This document shows positions 37,926 to 47,304 of a DNA stretch of 64,000 nucleotides, piece after piece. The notes below the pieces were generated by a model. That model did not search any database. It saw nothing but the letters and a program-made list of their open reading frames with translations, and was not told where the DNA came from. How positions within the stretch are numbered: the stretch's first letter is position 1; each line of letters starts with the position of its first letter. Origin of the DNA: Streptomyces ardesiacus (GTDB lineage Bacteria > Actinomycetota > Actinomycetes > Streptomycetales > Streptomycetaceae); NCBI RefSeq assembly GCF_003112575.1, contig NZ_BEWC01000002.1, positions 1,240,001 through 1,304,000 on the forward strand. Direction: 5' to 3'. Made by a program: the position numbers and the translations under genes.

Positions 37926-40900
37926 ATGGCGTCGAGGAACCGGTCCCGGGGGGCGACGGGCGGCACGGAGGGGGAGCGGCCCGGGAGCCGCCCCCGGGAG
38001 ACGCGGGGCGAGCCCGCGGTCCTCCGGGAGGATCCGGCGGGGCAGGCGCCCGACGCCGCCCTGATCCGCTTCCACGACCTCGCCGGCCGCCCCCGCGGCA
38101 CCGGGTTCGCCGCCGACCACCACGGCACGGTGCTCACCAGTCACGAGGCCGTCGACGGCCTGTCCCGGCTCGTCCTGAGCACCGCCGGGGACCGTCGCCT
38201 CGTCGTGGCCGCCGCCGACGTGACGCCGCTGCCCGACCTCGGCCTGGCCCTCGTCCGCACCAGGGGCCTCGGCGTCGACCCGCTGCCCCTCACCACGCGG
38301 GACCGCGTCGAGGCCGGGACCTACGTCCGCATCGCCGCCGGCGGCTGGCGCGAGGCCCGGGTCCTGGGCGCCACCGACGTCACCTACGCCGCCACCGACC
38401 GTTTCCACCTCCTCGGCGACGCCCTGGAACTCGCCGTCGGCACGTCCGGGCGGGACGCCCTGCGACTGGGCGGCGGCGCGGCCGGCGGCCCGGTCCTGGA
38501 CGTGACGACCGGCGCCGTCCTCGGCGTCCTCGGCACCGCCCTCAGCTCCGGCCACAGCGACGTCGGCTTCGCCGTACCGCTGCGCCCCGCGGCCACGGGC
38601 CCGCTCGCCGGCCTCCTCGCCGAGAACGCGGCGACGGTCCCGGCGTACGGGGCCGACCTCAACCTGGCCGGTGTGCTCGCCCTCACGGCGACCTCGGTCA
38701 CGGAGGGGGACCCCGCCGCCGGTCCGGGCGGCGCGTCCGGCGCCGTCGAACCGGTCGAACGCGCGGCGACGGTCCGCGAGTTCGCCGCCTTCGCCGCGAG
38801 CCCCGCCTGCGTCCTCGGCCTGGTCGGCGCGCCGGGCAGCGGCCGGACGACCGAGCTGGCGGCCCTCGCCGCCCGCCGCTCCGCGGGCACGGAAGCGGCG
38901 CCCACGCTGTGGCTGCGCGGGGCCGACCTGCACGACGACGACATGTCGCTGGCCGACGCGGCCCGCCGGACGCTGGCCAGGGCGGCCCGCATCGTGGCCG
39001 CCTCGGACCCCGCCCGCCCCGCCGGCCTCGGCGACGTCGCGCCGGAACGCCTCGCCCACCTGGCCCGCACCTCCAGCCGGCCCCTCCTGGTCCTCCTCGA
39101 CGGCCCCGAGGAGATGCCGCCCGTCCTGGCCCACCGCCTCCCCGAGTGGACCGAGGGCACGGCCACCTGGCTCCGGGAGACAGGAGCCCGGCTGGTGGTG
39201 GCCTGCCGCGCGGAGTACTGGGAGCACGCGGGGGCGGAGTTCCCGCGGGAGCTGTTGTACGGGTCGTACGGGTTGTACGGGTCCGACGCCGGGGCGCGGG
39301 GGCCGGCGCGGAATGCCGCCGGGGCGGGTGGCCGGGCGGCGAGGCCCGGGGGAGAGGGACGGCCGCCGGGGGCGGCCGGGAGTGTGCCGGGTGCCGGGGC
39401 GTCGGTGTCGGGCCCCTCGGCGGGGGAGTGGCCGGCCGGGGACGTGCCTGGGATCCGGGTGTCCCCGCCCGGGGCGGCCGGAGGTGCGCCGTCGTTCGGG
39501 GCGGTGGGCGGAGCATCGGTGACCGGTGCCTCGGGTGCCTCGTGGGCCTCGTGGGCAGAGTGGCCGGCCGGGGACGTGCCGGGGGGAATCCGGGGGGCGG
39601 TGCCCGAGATGTCCGGTATGTCGTGGGCGCTCGAAGCGCCCGGGGACGTGACGTCGGCCGGGGCCGTGGGCCGGGCGGTAGGGGACGGGACCGGCGGGGG
39701 AGCGTCGGCCCCCGGGGAGCGCGGCCGGGAGGCGTTCCCGCCGCTTACCGTCGGTGGGGCGGGGACGGAGCCGATGCCCGGCACGACCGCCGGGCTCCCG
39801 CCCTGCGTCCGCCTGCCCGACCTGCGCGGCGACGAGGCCCGCGAGGCGCGCGCACGGTACGGCGTGCCGGACGGCGTCCTGGCGGAACCGGATGCCGGGC
39901 ACCCCCTCACCCTCCGCCTGCTCGCGGAGGTCCGCGCCGCCCTCCCCGGAGTCCCGGCCCCGGTCCCCGTCACCCGGGACGCGGTCTTCGCGGCGTACCT
40001 GGACCTGATGTGTCTGCGCGTCGCCACCCGCCTGGCCGGGGAGAACGGCCTGCACGGCACGCCCGTGCGACGCCTCGCGGCCAAGGTCTCCGGGCAGGTC
40101 CACGAGGCGGCCCGGCGCAGCCTCGGTCCCGGGCAGGGCGGACTGGACCGGGAGACCTTCGAGGCGCTGTTCCCGTGGGGACCGGCCCCTGCCCGGCTGG
40201 GCGGCGGCACCGGCTGGGCACCGGCCGTGCTCGCCGAGGGCCTCTTCGTCCCCGCGGGCCGCGGCTACCGCTTCGCCCACGAGGAGCTCGCCGACTGGAT
40301 CCAGGGCACCCACCTGGATCTGGACGAGGCCCTGCGCGCCCTCGTCCACCGCCGCGACACCCCGCACGGCACCCGCACCCTCCCGGTCCCGCACCACCGC
40401 ATCGGCTCCGTCGTCGAGGCGCTCCTGCTCCTCGCCCGTCAGCACGGCGTCCCCCAACTCGCCCTGACCCTCGAGGAGCTGGTGCACGCCCTCGACCTCG
40501 ACCCGCACTCCTGGTGGGCCGCCCGGCTGCTCGCCGAGGTGCTCACGCGCCTGTCCGACGCGACGCCGTACACGGAGGTACTGCGGCTCCTGGCCGACAC
40601 CGTCGCGGAACGGCGGGGGGAGGGCCGGCCGGCGCCCCAGGTCTTCGGGCCCGGGTTCTGGACGGCGCTGCGCGTGCCGGAGACCGTCCGCCTGGACCTG
40701 CTGCGCCGCCTGGTCCTCGCCGACGGGCCCCCGCACGAGCCGGGGCCGCGCCACCTCGACACGGTGGCCGGGCTGCTCACCGCGGACCCCGCGGCCGTAC
40801 AACCGCTCCTCGTGCGGTGGTTCGACGACGAGCGGCCGCTGCCCGCCACTCCGCACGCCACCGTGGCGACGGCCGCGCAGGCGCTGCTGCACACCCACCG

Positions 40901-41939
40901 CCACCGCGGCCTGGACGGTCTCACCGAGGTCCTCGTCGACAGCGCGCACCGGCGCGCCGACGAACTGCTCGCCGTCCTCGCCGAGGAGGAGCCGTCGGCG
41001 CTGTGCCGCGCGGTGGAGCGGTGGGCGCGCGACGAGCGCCCGGCACGGCAGGCCGCGGCGGTCACCCACGGCCTGCGCACCGCCCCGCACGCGCGCACCG
41101 CCGCCGACCGCACCCTGCTCCGCCACGCCGCGCTGGTCCTGCTCGCCGGTCCCTCCGGCAGCCCTCTGCGGGGCGGCGCGCTCGCCCTGCTCGTCCAGGA
41201 CCCGGGCTGCCGCGACCGCCACCTGCCCAGAGCCCTCGACCACTTCGCCGCCTGCGACCCCTACCTCCCGCCGAGCGCGGTGGCCACCGCCCTGCCGACC
41301 CACCCCGAACCGGTCCTGGAGGCCTTCCGGGCCCGCCTGCTCGGCCCGGACGCCGGTGAGGCGCTGCGCAGTCTCGCCGACGCCACCACGCCCGCGCTGG
41401 CGCACCGGGTGGCCGACCTCGTGGGGCGGGCCGTGGCGGAGCGCCCCGAGACCGCCGGGCACCTGGCCGCCTACGTCGACCGGCGCCTCGACCGGGACCC
41501 CGTGCCCCGCGCCGTGCTCCTCCCGCTGGCCACCCGCCTCCTGGACGCCGGTCCCGAGCCGGTGCGGGCCGCGCTGGCCGCCGTGCTCGCCGCCGACGGG
41601 ACCACGGCCGGCGCCCCGTGGCGCCGCGCGCTGCGGGAGCACCTGTTCGCCCACGAGCACGAGCCCGCCGTCCTGGACGCCCTGCTGCACGCCGCCGCCC
41701 GGTGCGCCGGGGACGAACTGCGGGCCCTCGTCCACCGGACCGGGCTGCTCCTCGTCCGCACCCCCGACGGCGCCACCCGCTTCGACCGAGGACTGGTCGA
41801 CCTGGCCCGCCACCTCCCGGGTTTCGCCACCCGCCTGACCGGCTGGCTCACCGACGCGCCCGAGGACTGGGCCGTGCTGGTGGGCCCGAGCACCCGCCGC
41901 ACGATCGAGCACCTGGCGGGCGTCCGCGTCCCCGCCTGA
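37926..41939 (+). CDS. Trypsin-like (degenerate) plus STAND-type P-loop ATPase protein
   Basis: 1337 residues from an ATG with GGGAGG 7 nt upstream. Residues 40-225 follow the trypsin-2 pattern: His73 (TSHEAV) and Asp104 (PDLGLALV), but the nucleophile motif reads GAAGGPVLD (184-192) so the Ser is Ala186. Residues 285-440 form a P-loop ATPase with Walker A GAPGSGRTT (301-309, Arg in place of Lys) and Walker B LLVLLDGPEE (387-396). A Gly/Ala/Pro insert (about 450-640) interrupts the ATPase/helical part. Residues 650-1337 are helical, HEAT/TPR-like. This layout recalls STAND-type signalling or immune proteins. No signal peptide or membrane span. It lies between truB and ribF with its own terminator-bounded space. 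Function unknown. Confidence 0.7.
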   Translation: MASRNRSRGATGGTEGERPGSRPRETRGEPAVLREDPAGQAPDAALIRFHDLAGRPRGTGFAADHHGTVLTSHEAVDGLSRLVLSTAGDRRLVVAAADVTPLPDLGLALVRTRGLGVDPLPLTTRDRVEAGTYVRIAAGGWREARVLGATDVTYAATDRFHLLGDALELAVGTSGRDALRLGGGAAGGPVLDVTTGAVLGVLGTALSSGHSDVGFAVPLRPAATGPLAGLLAENAATVPAYGADLNLAGVLALTATSVTEGDPAAGPGGASGAVEPVERAATVREFAAFAASPACVLGLVGAPGSGRTTELAALAARRSAGTEAAPTLWLRGADLHDDDMSLADAARRTLARAARIVAASDPARPAGLGDVAPERLAHLARTSSRPLLVLLDGPEEMPPVLAHRLPEWTEGTATWLRETGARLVVACRAEYWEHAGAEFPRELLYGSYGLYGSDAGARGPARNAAGAGGRAARPGGEGRPPGAAGSVPGAGASVSGPSAGEWPAGDVPGIRVSPPGAAGGAPSFGAVGGASVTGASGASWASWAEWPAGDVPGGIRGAVPEMSGMSWALEAPGDVTSAGAVGRAVGDGTGGGASAPGERGREAFPPLTVGGAGTEPMPGTTAGLPPCVRLPDLRGDEAREARARYGVPDGVLAEPDAGHPLTLRLLAEVRAALPGVPAPVPVTRDAVFAAYLDLMCLRVATRLAGENGLHGTPVRRLAAKVSGQVHEAARRSLGPGQGGLDRETFEALFPWGPAPARLGGGTGWAPAVLAEGLFVPAGRGYRFAHEELADWIQGTHLDLDEALRALVHRRDTPHGTRTLPVPHHRIGSVVEALLLLARQHGVPQLALTLEELVHALDLDPHSWWAARLLAEVLTRLSDATPYTEVLRLLADTVAERRGEGRPAPQVFGPGFWTALRVPETVRLDLLRRLVLADGPPHEPGPRHLDTVAGLLTADPAAVQPLLVRWFDDERPLPATPHATVATAAQALLHTHRHRGLDGLTEVLVDSAHRRADELLAVLAEEEPSALCRAVERWARDERPARQAAAVTHGLRTAPHARTAADRTLLRHAALVLLAGPSGSPLRGGALALLVQDPGCRDRHLPRALDHFAACDPYLPPSAVATALPTHPEPVLEAFRARLLGPDAGEALRSLADATTPALAHRVADLVGRAVAERPETAGHLAAYVDRRLDRDPVPRAVLLPLATRLLDAGPEPVRAALAAVLAADGTTAGAPWRRALREHLFAHEHEPAVLDALLHAAARCAGDELRALVHRTGLLLVRTPDGATRFDRGLVDLARHLPGFATRLTGWLTDAPEDWAVLVGPSTRRTIEHLAGVRVPA

Positions 41940-42015
41940 CCCGGTCCGCACGCGGAGTCGGGTGCACCCGGTCACAGCGCCGATGCCGATGCGGGCCGGA
42001 GCCGGAGGGCATGGC

Positions 42016-42037
42016 ACCCTTAGACCTGCGTAAGGGT
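42016..42037. promoter_or_regulatory. Palindrome in the ribF upstream region
   Basis: ACCCTTA (42016-42022) and TAAGGGT (42031-42037) form a perfect 7-bp inverted repeat with an 8-bp centre, overlapping a -10-like TAGACC, 48 bp before ribF. Operator-like, no known owner. Confidence 0.4.
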
Positions 42038-42084
42038 CACCACGGAAACCATGGACACCACGGAAGCACCGAGGAGCGGACACA

Positions 42085-43041
42085 GTGCAGCGCTGGCGTG
42101 GCTTGGAGGACATCCCCGAGGACTGGGGACGCAGCGTCGTCACCATCGGCTCCTACGACGGCGTTCACCGCGGGCACCAGCTCATCATCAGCCACGCCGT
42201 GGACCGCGCCCGGGCGCTGGGCGTCCCCGCCGTCGTCGTCACCTTCGACCCGCACCCCAGCGAGGTCGTCCGCCCCGGCAGCCACCCGCCGCTGCTCGCC
42301 CCGCACCACCGCCGGGCCGAACTGATGGCGGAGCTGGGCGTGGACGCGGTGCTGATCCTCCCGTTCACCAAGGAGTTCTCGAAGCTCTCCGCGGCCGACT
42401 TCGTGGTCAAGGTCCTGGTCGACCGGCTGCGCGCCAAGGCGGTCGTCGAGGGCCCCAACTTCCGCTTCGGCCACAAGGCCGCCGGCACCGTGGACTTCCT
42501 CGTCGACCAGGGCAAGGTCTACGACTTCGAGGTCGAGGTCGTCGACCTGTACGTCACCGGCGAAGCGGGCGGCGGCGAGCCGTTCTCCTCCACCCTGACC
42601 CGCCGCCTGGTCGCCGAGGGCGACGTGGCGGGCGCCGCCGAGATCCTGGGCCGTCCCCACCGCGTGGAGGGCGTGGTCGTGCGCGGCGCCCAGCGCGGCC
42701 GGGAGATGGGCTTCCCGACGGCCAACGTCGAGACCCTCCCGCACACCGCCATCCCGGCCGACGGCGTCTACGCCGGCTGGCTGCACGCGCAGGGCGAGGC
42801 GATGCCGGCCGCGATCTCCGTCGGCACCAACCCGCAGTTCGAGGGCACCGAGCGCACGGTCGAGGCATACGCCATCGACCGCGTGGACCTCGACCTGTAC
42901 GGCCTGCACGTCGCCGTCGACTTCGTGGCCTTCGTGCGCGGACAGGCGAAGTTCGAGACCCTGGACGCGCTGCTGGCGCAGATGGCCGAGGACGTCGACC
43001 GGTGCCGTGAGATCACCGCGGCGGAGGCCGCCGGGTCCTGA
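42085..43041 (+). CDS. ribF: Bifunctional riboflavin kinase/FAD synthetase
   Basis: 318 residues, GTG start preceded by GAGGAGCGG. FAD synthetase domain (1-180): SVVTIGSYDGVHRGHQ (nucleotidyltransferase HxGH-type), FDPHPSEVV, EGPNFRFGHKAAG. Riboflavin kinase domain (185-305): GRPHRVEGVVVRGAQRGREMGFPTANV with the PTAN motif. It converts riboflavin to FMN and FAD. No FMN riboswitch is recognisable in the 145-bp gap upstream. Confidence 0.96.
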   Translation: MQRWRGLEDIPEDWGRSVVTIGSYDGVHRGHQLIISHAVDRARALGVPAVVVTFDPHPSEVVRPGSHPPLLAPHHRRAELMAELGVDAVLILPFTKEFSKLSAADFVVKVLVDRLRAKAVVEGPNFRFGHKAAGTVDFLVDQGKVYDFEVEVVDLYVTGEAGGGEPFSSTLTRRLVAEGDVAGAAEILGRPHRVEGVVVRGAQRGREMGFPTANVETLPHTAIPADGVYAGWLHAQGEAMPAAISVGTNPQFEGTERTVEAYAIDRVDLDLYGLHVAVDFVAFVRGQAKFETLDALLAQMAEDVDRCREITAAEAAGS

Positions 43042-43062
43042 CGGCGCCCTTCGCCCTCGGAG

Positions 43063-44094
43063 TCAGCCCGGCCGGCCGGCCGCGGGCCGCCGCACCCGCG
43101 CCCAGTGGCAGGCGACCTGGGACTCGCCGCCGCCGCGCAGGATCTCCAGCTCCCCGTTCCGGCAGGCGTCCGCGACCCCGGCCCGTTCGGCCTCGCCGTC
43201 CGCCAGTACCGGGCAGCGGACGTGGAACCGGCAGCCGCCGGGGATGTACGACGGGTCCGGGGGCTCGCCGGTGAGCACCACCGGGGTGCCGGGCGCCTCC
43301 GGGAGCACGGACAGCAGGGCCCGCGTGTAGGGGTGCCGCGGGGCCGTCAGCACCTGCTCCACCGCGCCGGTCTCGACGATCCGGCCGAGGTACATCACCG
43401 CGACCCGGTCGGCGATGTTCCAGGCCAGCCCCAGGTCATGGGTCACCACCAGCGCGGCCAGCCCCAGTTCGGAGCGCAGCCGCAGCAGCAGCGCCAGGAT
43501 CTCGCCGCGCACCGACGCGTCCAGGGAGGCCACCGGCTCGTCGGCGACGAGGAGTTCCGGCTGCAGGACCAGCGCGCCCGCGATGACGACCCGCTGGCGC
43601 TGACCGCCGGACAGCTCGTGCGGGTAGCGCAGGAAGAACCGCTCCGGCGGCCGCAGTCCGGCGCGCGCCAGCGCCTCGGCGACCGCCGTCCGCTCGTCCC
43701 CGGCGTGACCGTGGATGCGCAGGCCCTCGGCGACGATGTCGTACACCGTGTGCCGCGGGTTCAGCGAGCCGCTCGGATCCTGGAGGACGAGCTGGGCCCG
43801 CCTGCGGTACGCCTTGAGCGCCCGGGCGGAGTACGCGAGGGGAGCGCCGTCGAAGGCCACGCGCCCCCCGGTCGGCCTGACGAGGCCGAGCAGCGCACGG
43901 GCGAGGGTCGTCTTCCCGCAGCCCGACTCGCCGACCAGCGCGACGATCTCGCCGCGCCGGATGTCGAGGTCCACCCCGTCCACGGCCCGCGCGTCGGCAG
44001 CCCCGCGCCACCCGGGGAACGTGACGTGCAGCCCCTGCACGCTCAGCAACGGGGGAGCGCTACCGGTGGTGCCGCTGGGCGTGCCGCTGCTCAT
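43063..44094 (-). CDS. Peptide ABC transporter ATP-binding protein (OppF/DppF type)
   Basis: 343 residues. Walker [10 protein letters not shown], signature [15 protein letters not shown], Walker B LLVADEPVASLD, H-loop VVTHDLGLAWNIAD, then the oligopeptide-transporter C-terminal region with HPYTRALLSVLPEAPG and a cysteine cluster (GGCRFHVRCPVLADG) typical of Opp/Dpp ATPases, which bind an iron-sulfur cluster in some members. Partner of the next ATPase. The last gene of a five-gene minus-strand operon; start overlaps the previous stop (ATGA). Only 21 bp separate it from the convergent ribF, with no obvious terminator. Confidence 0.92.
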   Translation of the reverse strand: MSSGTPSGTTGSAPPLLSVQGLHVTFPGWRGAADARAVDGVDLDIRRGEIVALVGESGCGKTTLARALLGLVRPTGGRVAFDGAPLAYSARALKAYRRRAQLVLQDPSGSLNPRHTVYDIVAEGLRIHGHAGDERTAVAEALARAGLRPPERFFLRYPHELSGGQRQRVVIAGALVLQPELLVADEPVASLDASVRGEILALLLRLRSELGLAALVVTHDLGLAWNIADRVAVMYLGRIVETGAVEQVLTAPRHPYTRALLSVLPEAPGTPVVLTGEPPDPSYIPGGCRFHVRCPVLADGEAERAGVADACRNGELEILRGGGESQVACHWARVRRPAAGRPG

Positions 44095-45326
44095 GAGGTA
44101 CTGCTCCTCACTCCGTCGTCCTGCGCGGACGCGCCTTCGCCCGCACGCTCGCCGTCGTCCTGCGCCTCGGCATCCGCCTGGCCTCCGGCCGTTCCGGGTG
44201 CCCGGTCAGCGGTGGCTTCGGCATCCGCCCGGCCCCCGGCCGTTCCGGGTGCCCCGTCACCGGCGGGCTCGCCGCCCTCGCCGGGAGCCCCGTCGCCGAC
44301 GGCGGTGCCGTCCCCGGCGGGGCGGTGGCCGCCCGGGACGGCACCGGTCCGGGTCTCGCCAGGCGTACCGTCGCCCGCCGCCCCCACGTGCACGCACGCC
44401 GCCCGGTGCCGTGGGCCCGTCCGCCGCAAGGGCTGGTCCTCCGTGGCGCACAGGTCCAGCGCGACCGGGCAGCGCGGGTGGAACGCGCACCCGGGCGGCA
44501 CCGCGGACGGGTCGGGAGGGTCGCCCGGAAGGCCGCGCGGGGCGAACCGCGAGGCGGGGTCGCCGATCTTGGGGAACGCCCCCGACAGGGCCCGGCCGTA
44601 GGGGTGCCGGGCGTCGTCGTAGACCTGTCGGGCCGGGCCCTCCTCGACCACGCGGCCCGCGTACATCACCGCGAGCCGGTCGCAGGTGTCGGCCAGCACC
44701 GCGAGGTCGTGGCTGATCATGATCAGGCCGACGTCCTGCGCGCCCACCAGGCCCTCGATCAGCCGCAGGATCTGCGCCTGGATCATCACGTCGAGCGCCG
44801 TGGTCGGTTCGTCGGCGACGATCAGACGCGGGTCGCAGGCCAGCGCCATCGCGATCATCACCCGCTGGCGCTGGCCGCCGGACAACTCGTGCGGGTAGGC
44901 CCGCGCCCGCGCGCCCGGCAGTCCCACCTGCTCCAGCAGCTCCCCGACCTTCCTGCGCGCACCGGCCGCCGTGGCCCTGCGGTGCAGCAGGATCGGCTCG
45001 GCGATCTGGTCGCCGACGCGGTGAACGGCGTTCAGCGAGTGCATCGCGCCCTGGAAGACGATCGACGCCCCCGCCCACCGCACCGCCCGCAGACGGCCCC
45101 ACTTCATCGCGAGCACGTCCTCGCCGTCCAGCAGGATCTCCCCGCCGACCCGCGCCCCGGGCGGCAGCAGCCGCAGCAGAGCCAGGGCCAGCGTGGACTT
45201 GCCGCAGCCCGACTCGCCCGCGACGCCGAGCTTCTCGCCCGCGTCCAGCACCAGGTCGACCCCGCGCACGGCGGCCGCATCGCCGGGATACGTCACCTCC
45301 AGACCCCGCACCTCGAGCAGACTCAA
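44091..45326 (-). CDS. Peptide ABC transporter ATP-binding protein (OppD/DppD type)
   Basis: 411 residues from a TTG that overlaps the permease stop (TTGA), with GGGGGTG about 9 nt upstream; first residues [15 protein letters not shown]. Walker [10 protein letters not shown], signature [15 protein letters not shown], Walker [15 protein letters not shown]-loop [12 protein letters not shown], and the Cys motif [17 protein letters not shown]. The final 90 residues are a Gly/Ala/Asp/Pro-rich low-complexity tail containing a duplicated unit ([14 protein letters not shown] / [14 protein letters not shown]), absent from ordinary OppD. Confidence 0.92.
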   Translation of the reverse strand: MSLLEVRGLEVTYPGDAAAVRGVDLVLDAGEKLGVAGESGCGKSTLALALLRLLPPGARVGGEILLDGEDVLAMKWGRLRAVRWAGASIVFQGAMHSLNAVHRVGDQIAEPILLHRRATAAGARRKVGELLEQVGLPGARARAYPHELSGGQRQRVMIAMALACDPRLIVADEPTTALDVMIQAQILRLIEGLVGAQDVGLIMISHDLAVLADTCDRLAVMYAGRVVEEGPARQVYDDARHPYGRALSGAFPKIGDPASRFAPRGLPGDPPDPSAVPPGCAFHPRCPVALDLCATEDQPLRRTGPRHRAACVHVGAAGDGTPGETRTGAVPGGHRPAGDGTAVGDGAPGEGGEPAGDGAPGTAGGRADAEATADRAPGTAGGQADAEAQDDGERAGEGASAQDDGVRSSTS

Positions 45327-46255
45327 CGGGACACCCCCAGCCTGGGATTGAGCACGGCCTCCATCGCACGCCCGCACAGCGTGAACGCCAGCGCCACCAC
45401 CGCGATCCCGATGCCCGGCGGCACCAGGTACCACCAGTCGCCGGCACTCACCGAGCCCGCCTCCCGCGCGTCCTGCAGCAGCCCGCCCCAGGACACCACC
45501 ATCGGATCCCCGAGCCCGAGGAAGGCCAGGGTCGCCTCGGCCAGGATCGCCGAGGAGATGATCAGGGTGGTCTGGGCCAGGATCAGCGGCATGACGTTGG
45601 GCAGCACGTGCCGCGACATGATGTGCCAGTGCCCGCCCCCGAGTGCCTTCGCACGCTCGATGTACGGCCGGGACTCCACCGCCAGCGTCTGTGCCCGCAC
45701 CAGGCGCGCCGTCGTGGGCCAGGTGGTCACGCCGATCGCGAGCACGATCGTGCCGAGCGACCGGGACAGCACCGTCGCCAGCACGATCGCGAGCACCAGC
45801 GTCGGCATCACCAGGAACCAGTCCGTGATCCGCATCATCACCGTGGCGTACCAGCCGCGGAAGTGCCCGGCCGTGATCCCGATGAGCGCGCCGATCAGCA
45901 CCGACAGCGCCGCCGCCAGCAGCCCGACGAGCAGCGAGACCCGCGAGCCCCAGACCAGCAGGCCCAGCAGATCCCGCCCGAACTGGTCGGTGCCCAGCGG
46001 GAACCGGCCGCTCGGGCTCTCCAGCGGCTGCCCGGGCGCGTCGGTCACGCTGTCCACGTCCGACCCGACGGTCAGCGGCGCGGTGAGCGCCACCAGCACG
46101 AACAGCACCAGCGCGGCCAGCCCGAACACCCCCGCGCGATGCTTGCGGTACTCCTTCCAGAAGCGCGCCACGGAGGCGCGGCGACGCCGCCGGGCGAGGG
46201 CGCGCGGACCCGGCCCACCCGGCTTCACTGAAGGCTCGGCGGTCTCGGCGGTCAT
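45323..46255 (-). CDS. Peptide ABC transporter permease (OppC/DppC type)
   Basis: 310 residues. Basic N-terminal tail (ALARRRRRASVARFWKEYRKH), first span, then a periplasmic loop with LGTDQFGRDLLGLLVWG, the DppC signature, and the cytoplasmic loop YIERAKALGGGHWHIMSRHVLPNV typical of the permease EAA region. Six membrane segments expected. Its ATG overlaps the DppB stop (ATGA) and its TGA overlaps the OppD-type TTG, so the whole operon is coupled. Confidence 0.92.
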   Translation of the reverse strand: MTAETAEPSVKPGGPGPRALARRRRRASVARFWKEYRKHRAGVFGLAALVLFVLVALTAPLTVGSDVDSVTDAPGQPLESPSGRFPLGTDQFGRDLLGLLVWGSRVSLLVGLLAAALSVLIGALIGITAGHFRGWYATVMMRITDWFLVMPTLVLAIVLATVLSRSLGTIVLAIGVTTWPTTARLVRAQTLAVESRPYIERAKALGGGHWHIMSRHVLPNVMPLILAQTTLIISSAILAEATLAFLGLGDPMVVSWGGLLQDAREAGSVSAGDWWYLVPPGIGIAVVALAFTLCGRAMEAVLNPRLGVSR

Positions 46256-47304
46256 CGGCCCACCCTCGGATCGAGCATCGGATACAACAGGTCGGCCAGC
46301 GTGTTCATGAGGATCACCGCGGCGGCGAAGACGAAGAACAACCCCTGCACCAACGGGAGATCGGGCACGCTCAGCGCCTGGTAGAACAGCCCGCCGAGAC
46401 CCGGCCACGAGAAGACCGTCTCGACGAGGACGACACCCGCCACCGTCCGCCCGAGATTGACGAAGACCAGCGTCACCGTCGGCAGCAGCGCGTTGGGCAC
46501 CGCGTGCCGGCGCCGTACCAGGTCGTCCCTGAGCCCCTTGGCCCGCGCGGTGGTCAGGTAGTCGCCGCCCATCTCGTCCAGCAGCGCCGACCGGGTGACC
46601 AGCAGCGTCTGCCCGTACTCCACGGCGACCAGCGTCACCACCGGCAGGACGAGGTGGTGCGCCACGTCGAGCACATGGGCCAGGCCCTCCTCCCGGCCCG
46701 ACTCCATCCCGCCGGTCGGGAACAGACCCGGGACCGGATCCACGCCCACCGACAGCACGACGATGAGCAGCAGCCCCAGCCAGAAGGAGGGAATGGAGTA
46801 AAGGGTCAGCGCCAGGCCGGTGTTGAGCCGGTCGCCGAGCCCGCCGTGCCGCCACGCCGACCGGGTGCCGAGGAAGGCACCCAGCGCGGTGTACAGCACG
46901 AAGGCGGTGCCGGTCAGCAGCAGCGTGTTCGGCAGCGCCTCGGTGATCTTGTCGACGACGGGCGCGTGGAACTGGTACGACGTGCCGAGATCCCCGCTCA
47001 GCGCCTTACCGCAGTAGTCCGTGAACTGTTGCCACAACGGCAGGTCGAGTCCGAACTCTTCTCGGTAGGTGGCCAGTTGCTCGGCGGAGACCGGGCGGCC
47101 ACCGGTCATGAACTTCACCGGGTCGCCGGGTATCAGCCGGAAGAGGAAGAAGCTCGTGACCAGGACGGCGAACAGGGAGACGGCCGCGCCCGCCAGCTTG
47201 CCCGCCACGTACCTCGGGTACCCGCTGCGGGAGCGGCCCCGCGGTGCCTCGGCCGGCCGCTTGCCGAGGGCCGAGACGCTCGCGGGGCCGGCCGCGCTAC
47301 TCAC
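46252..47304 (-). CDS. Peptide ABC transporter permease (OppB/DppB type)
   Basis: 350 residues from a GTG overlapping the end of the binding-protein gene; a GTG at 47322 would add six residues and neither has a strong RBS. The DppB pattern is clear: first span SLFAVLVTSFFLFRLIPGDPVKFM, loop with YREEFGLDLPLWQQFTDY, cytoplasmic EAA loop YLTTARAKGLRDDLVRRRHAVPNAL, and the end PMLDPRVGR. Heterodimer partner of the next permease for peptide import. Confidence 0.92.
   Translation of the reverse strand: MSSAAGPASVSALGKRPAEAPRGRSRSGYPRYVAGKLAGAAVSLFAVLVTSFFLFRLIPGDPVKFMTGGRPVSAEQLATYREEFGLDLPLWQQFTDYCGKALSGDLGTSYQFHAPVVDKITEALPNTLLLTGTAFVLYTALGAFLGTRSAWRHGGLGDRLNTGLALTLYSIPSFWLGLLLIVVLSVGVDPVPGLFPTGGMESGREEGLAHVLDVAHHLVLPVVTLVAVEYGQTLLVTRSALLDEMGGDYLTTARAKGLRDDLVRRRHAVPNALLPTVTLVFVNLGRTVAGVVLVETVFSWPGLGGLFYQALSVPDLPLVQGLFFVFAAAVILMNTLADLLYPMLDPRVGR

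Noticed and set aside
42000..42084. FMN riboswitch before ribF
   Set aside because: The 145-bp leader shows only a short palindrome, and the conserved FMN-aptamer segments are absent.
37875..42146. Very long open frame on the minus strand, antisense to the STAND-like gene
   Set aside because: GC-rich DNA leaves antisense frames open. Its product is Arg/Gly/Val-rich with no domain, while the plus-strand frame has trypsin and P-loop motifs and a good RBS.
43042..43062. Terminator between convergent ribF and the OppF-type gene
   Set aside because: Only a short GGCC-rich stretch; no stem long enough in the 21-bp gap.
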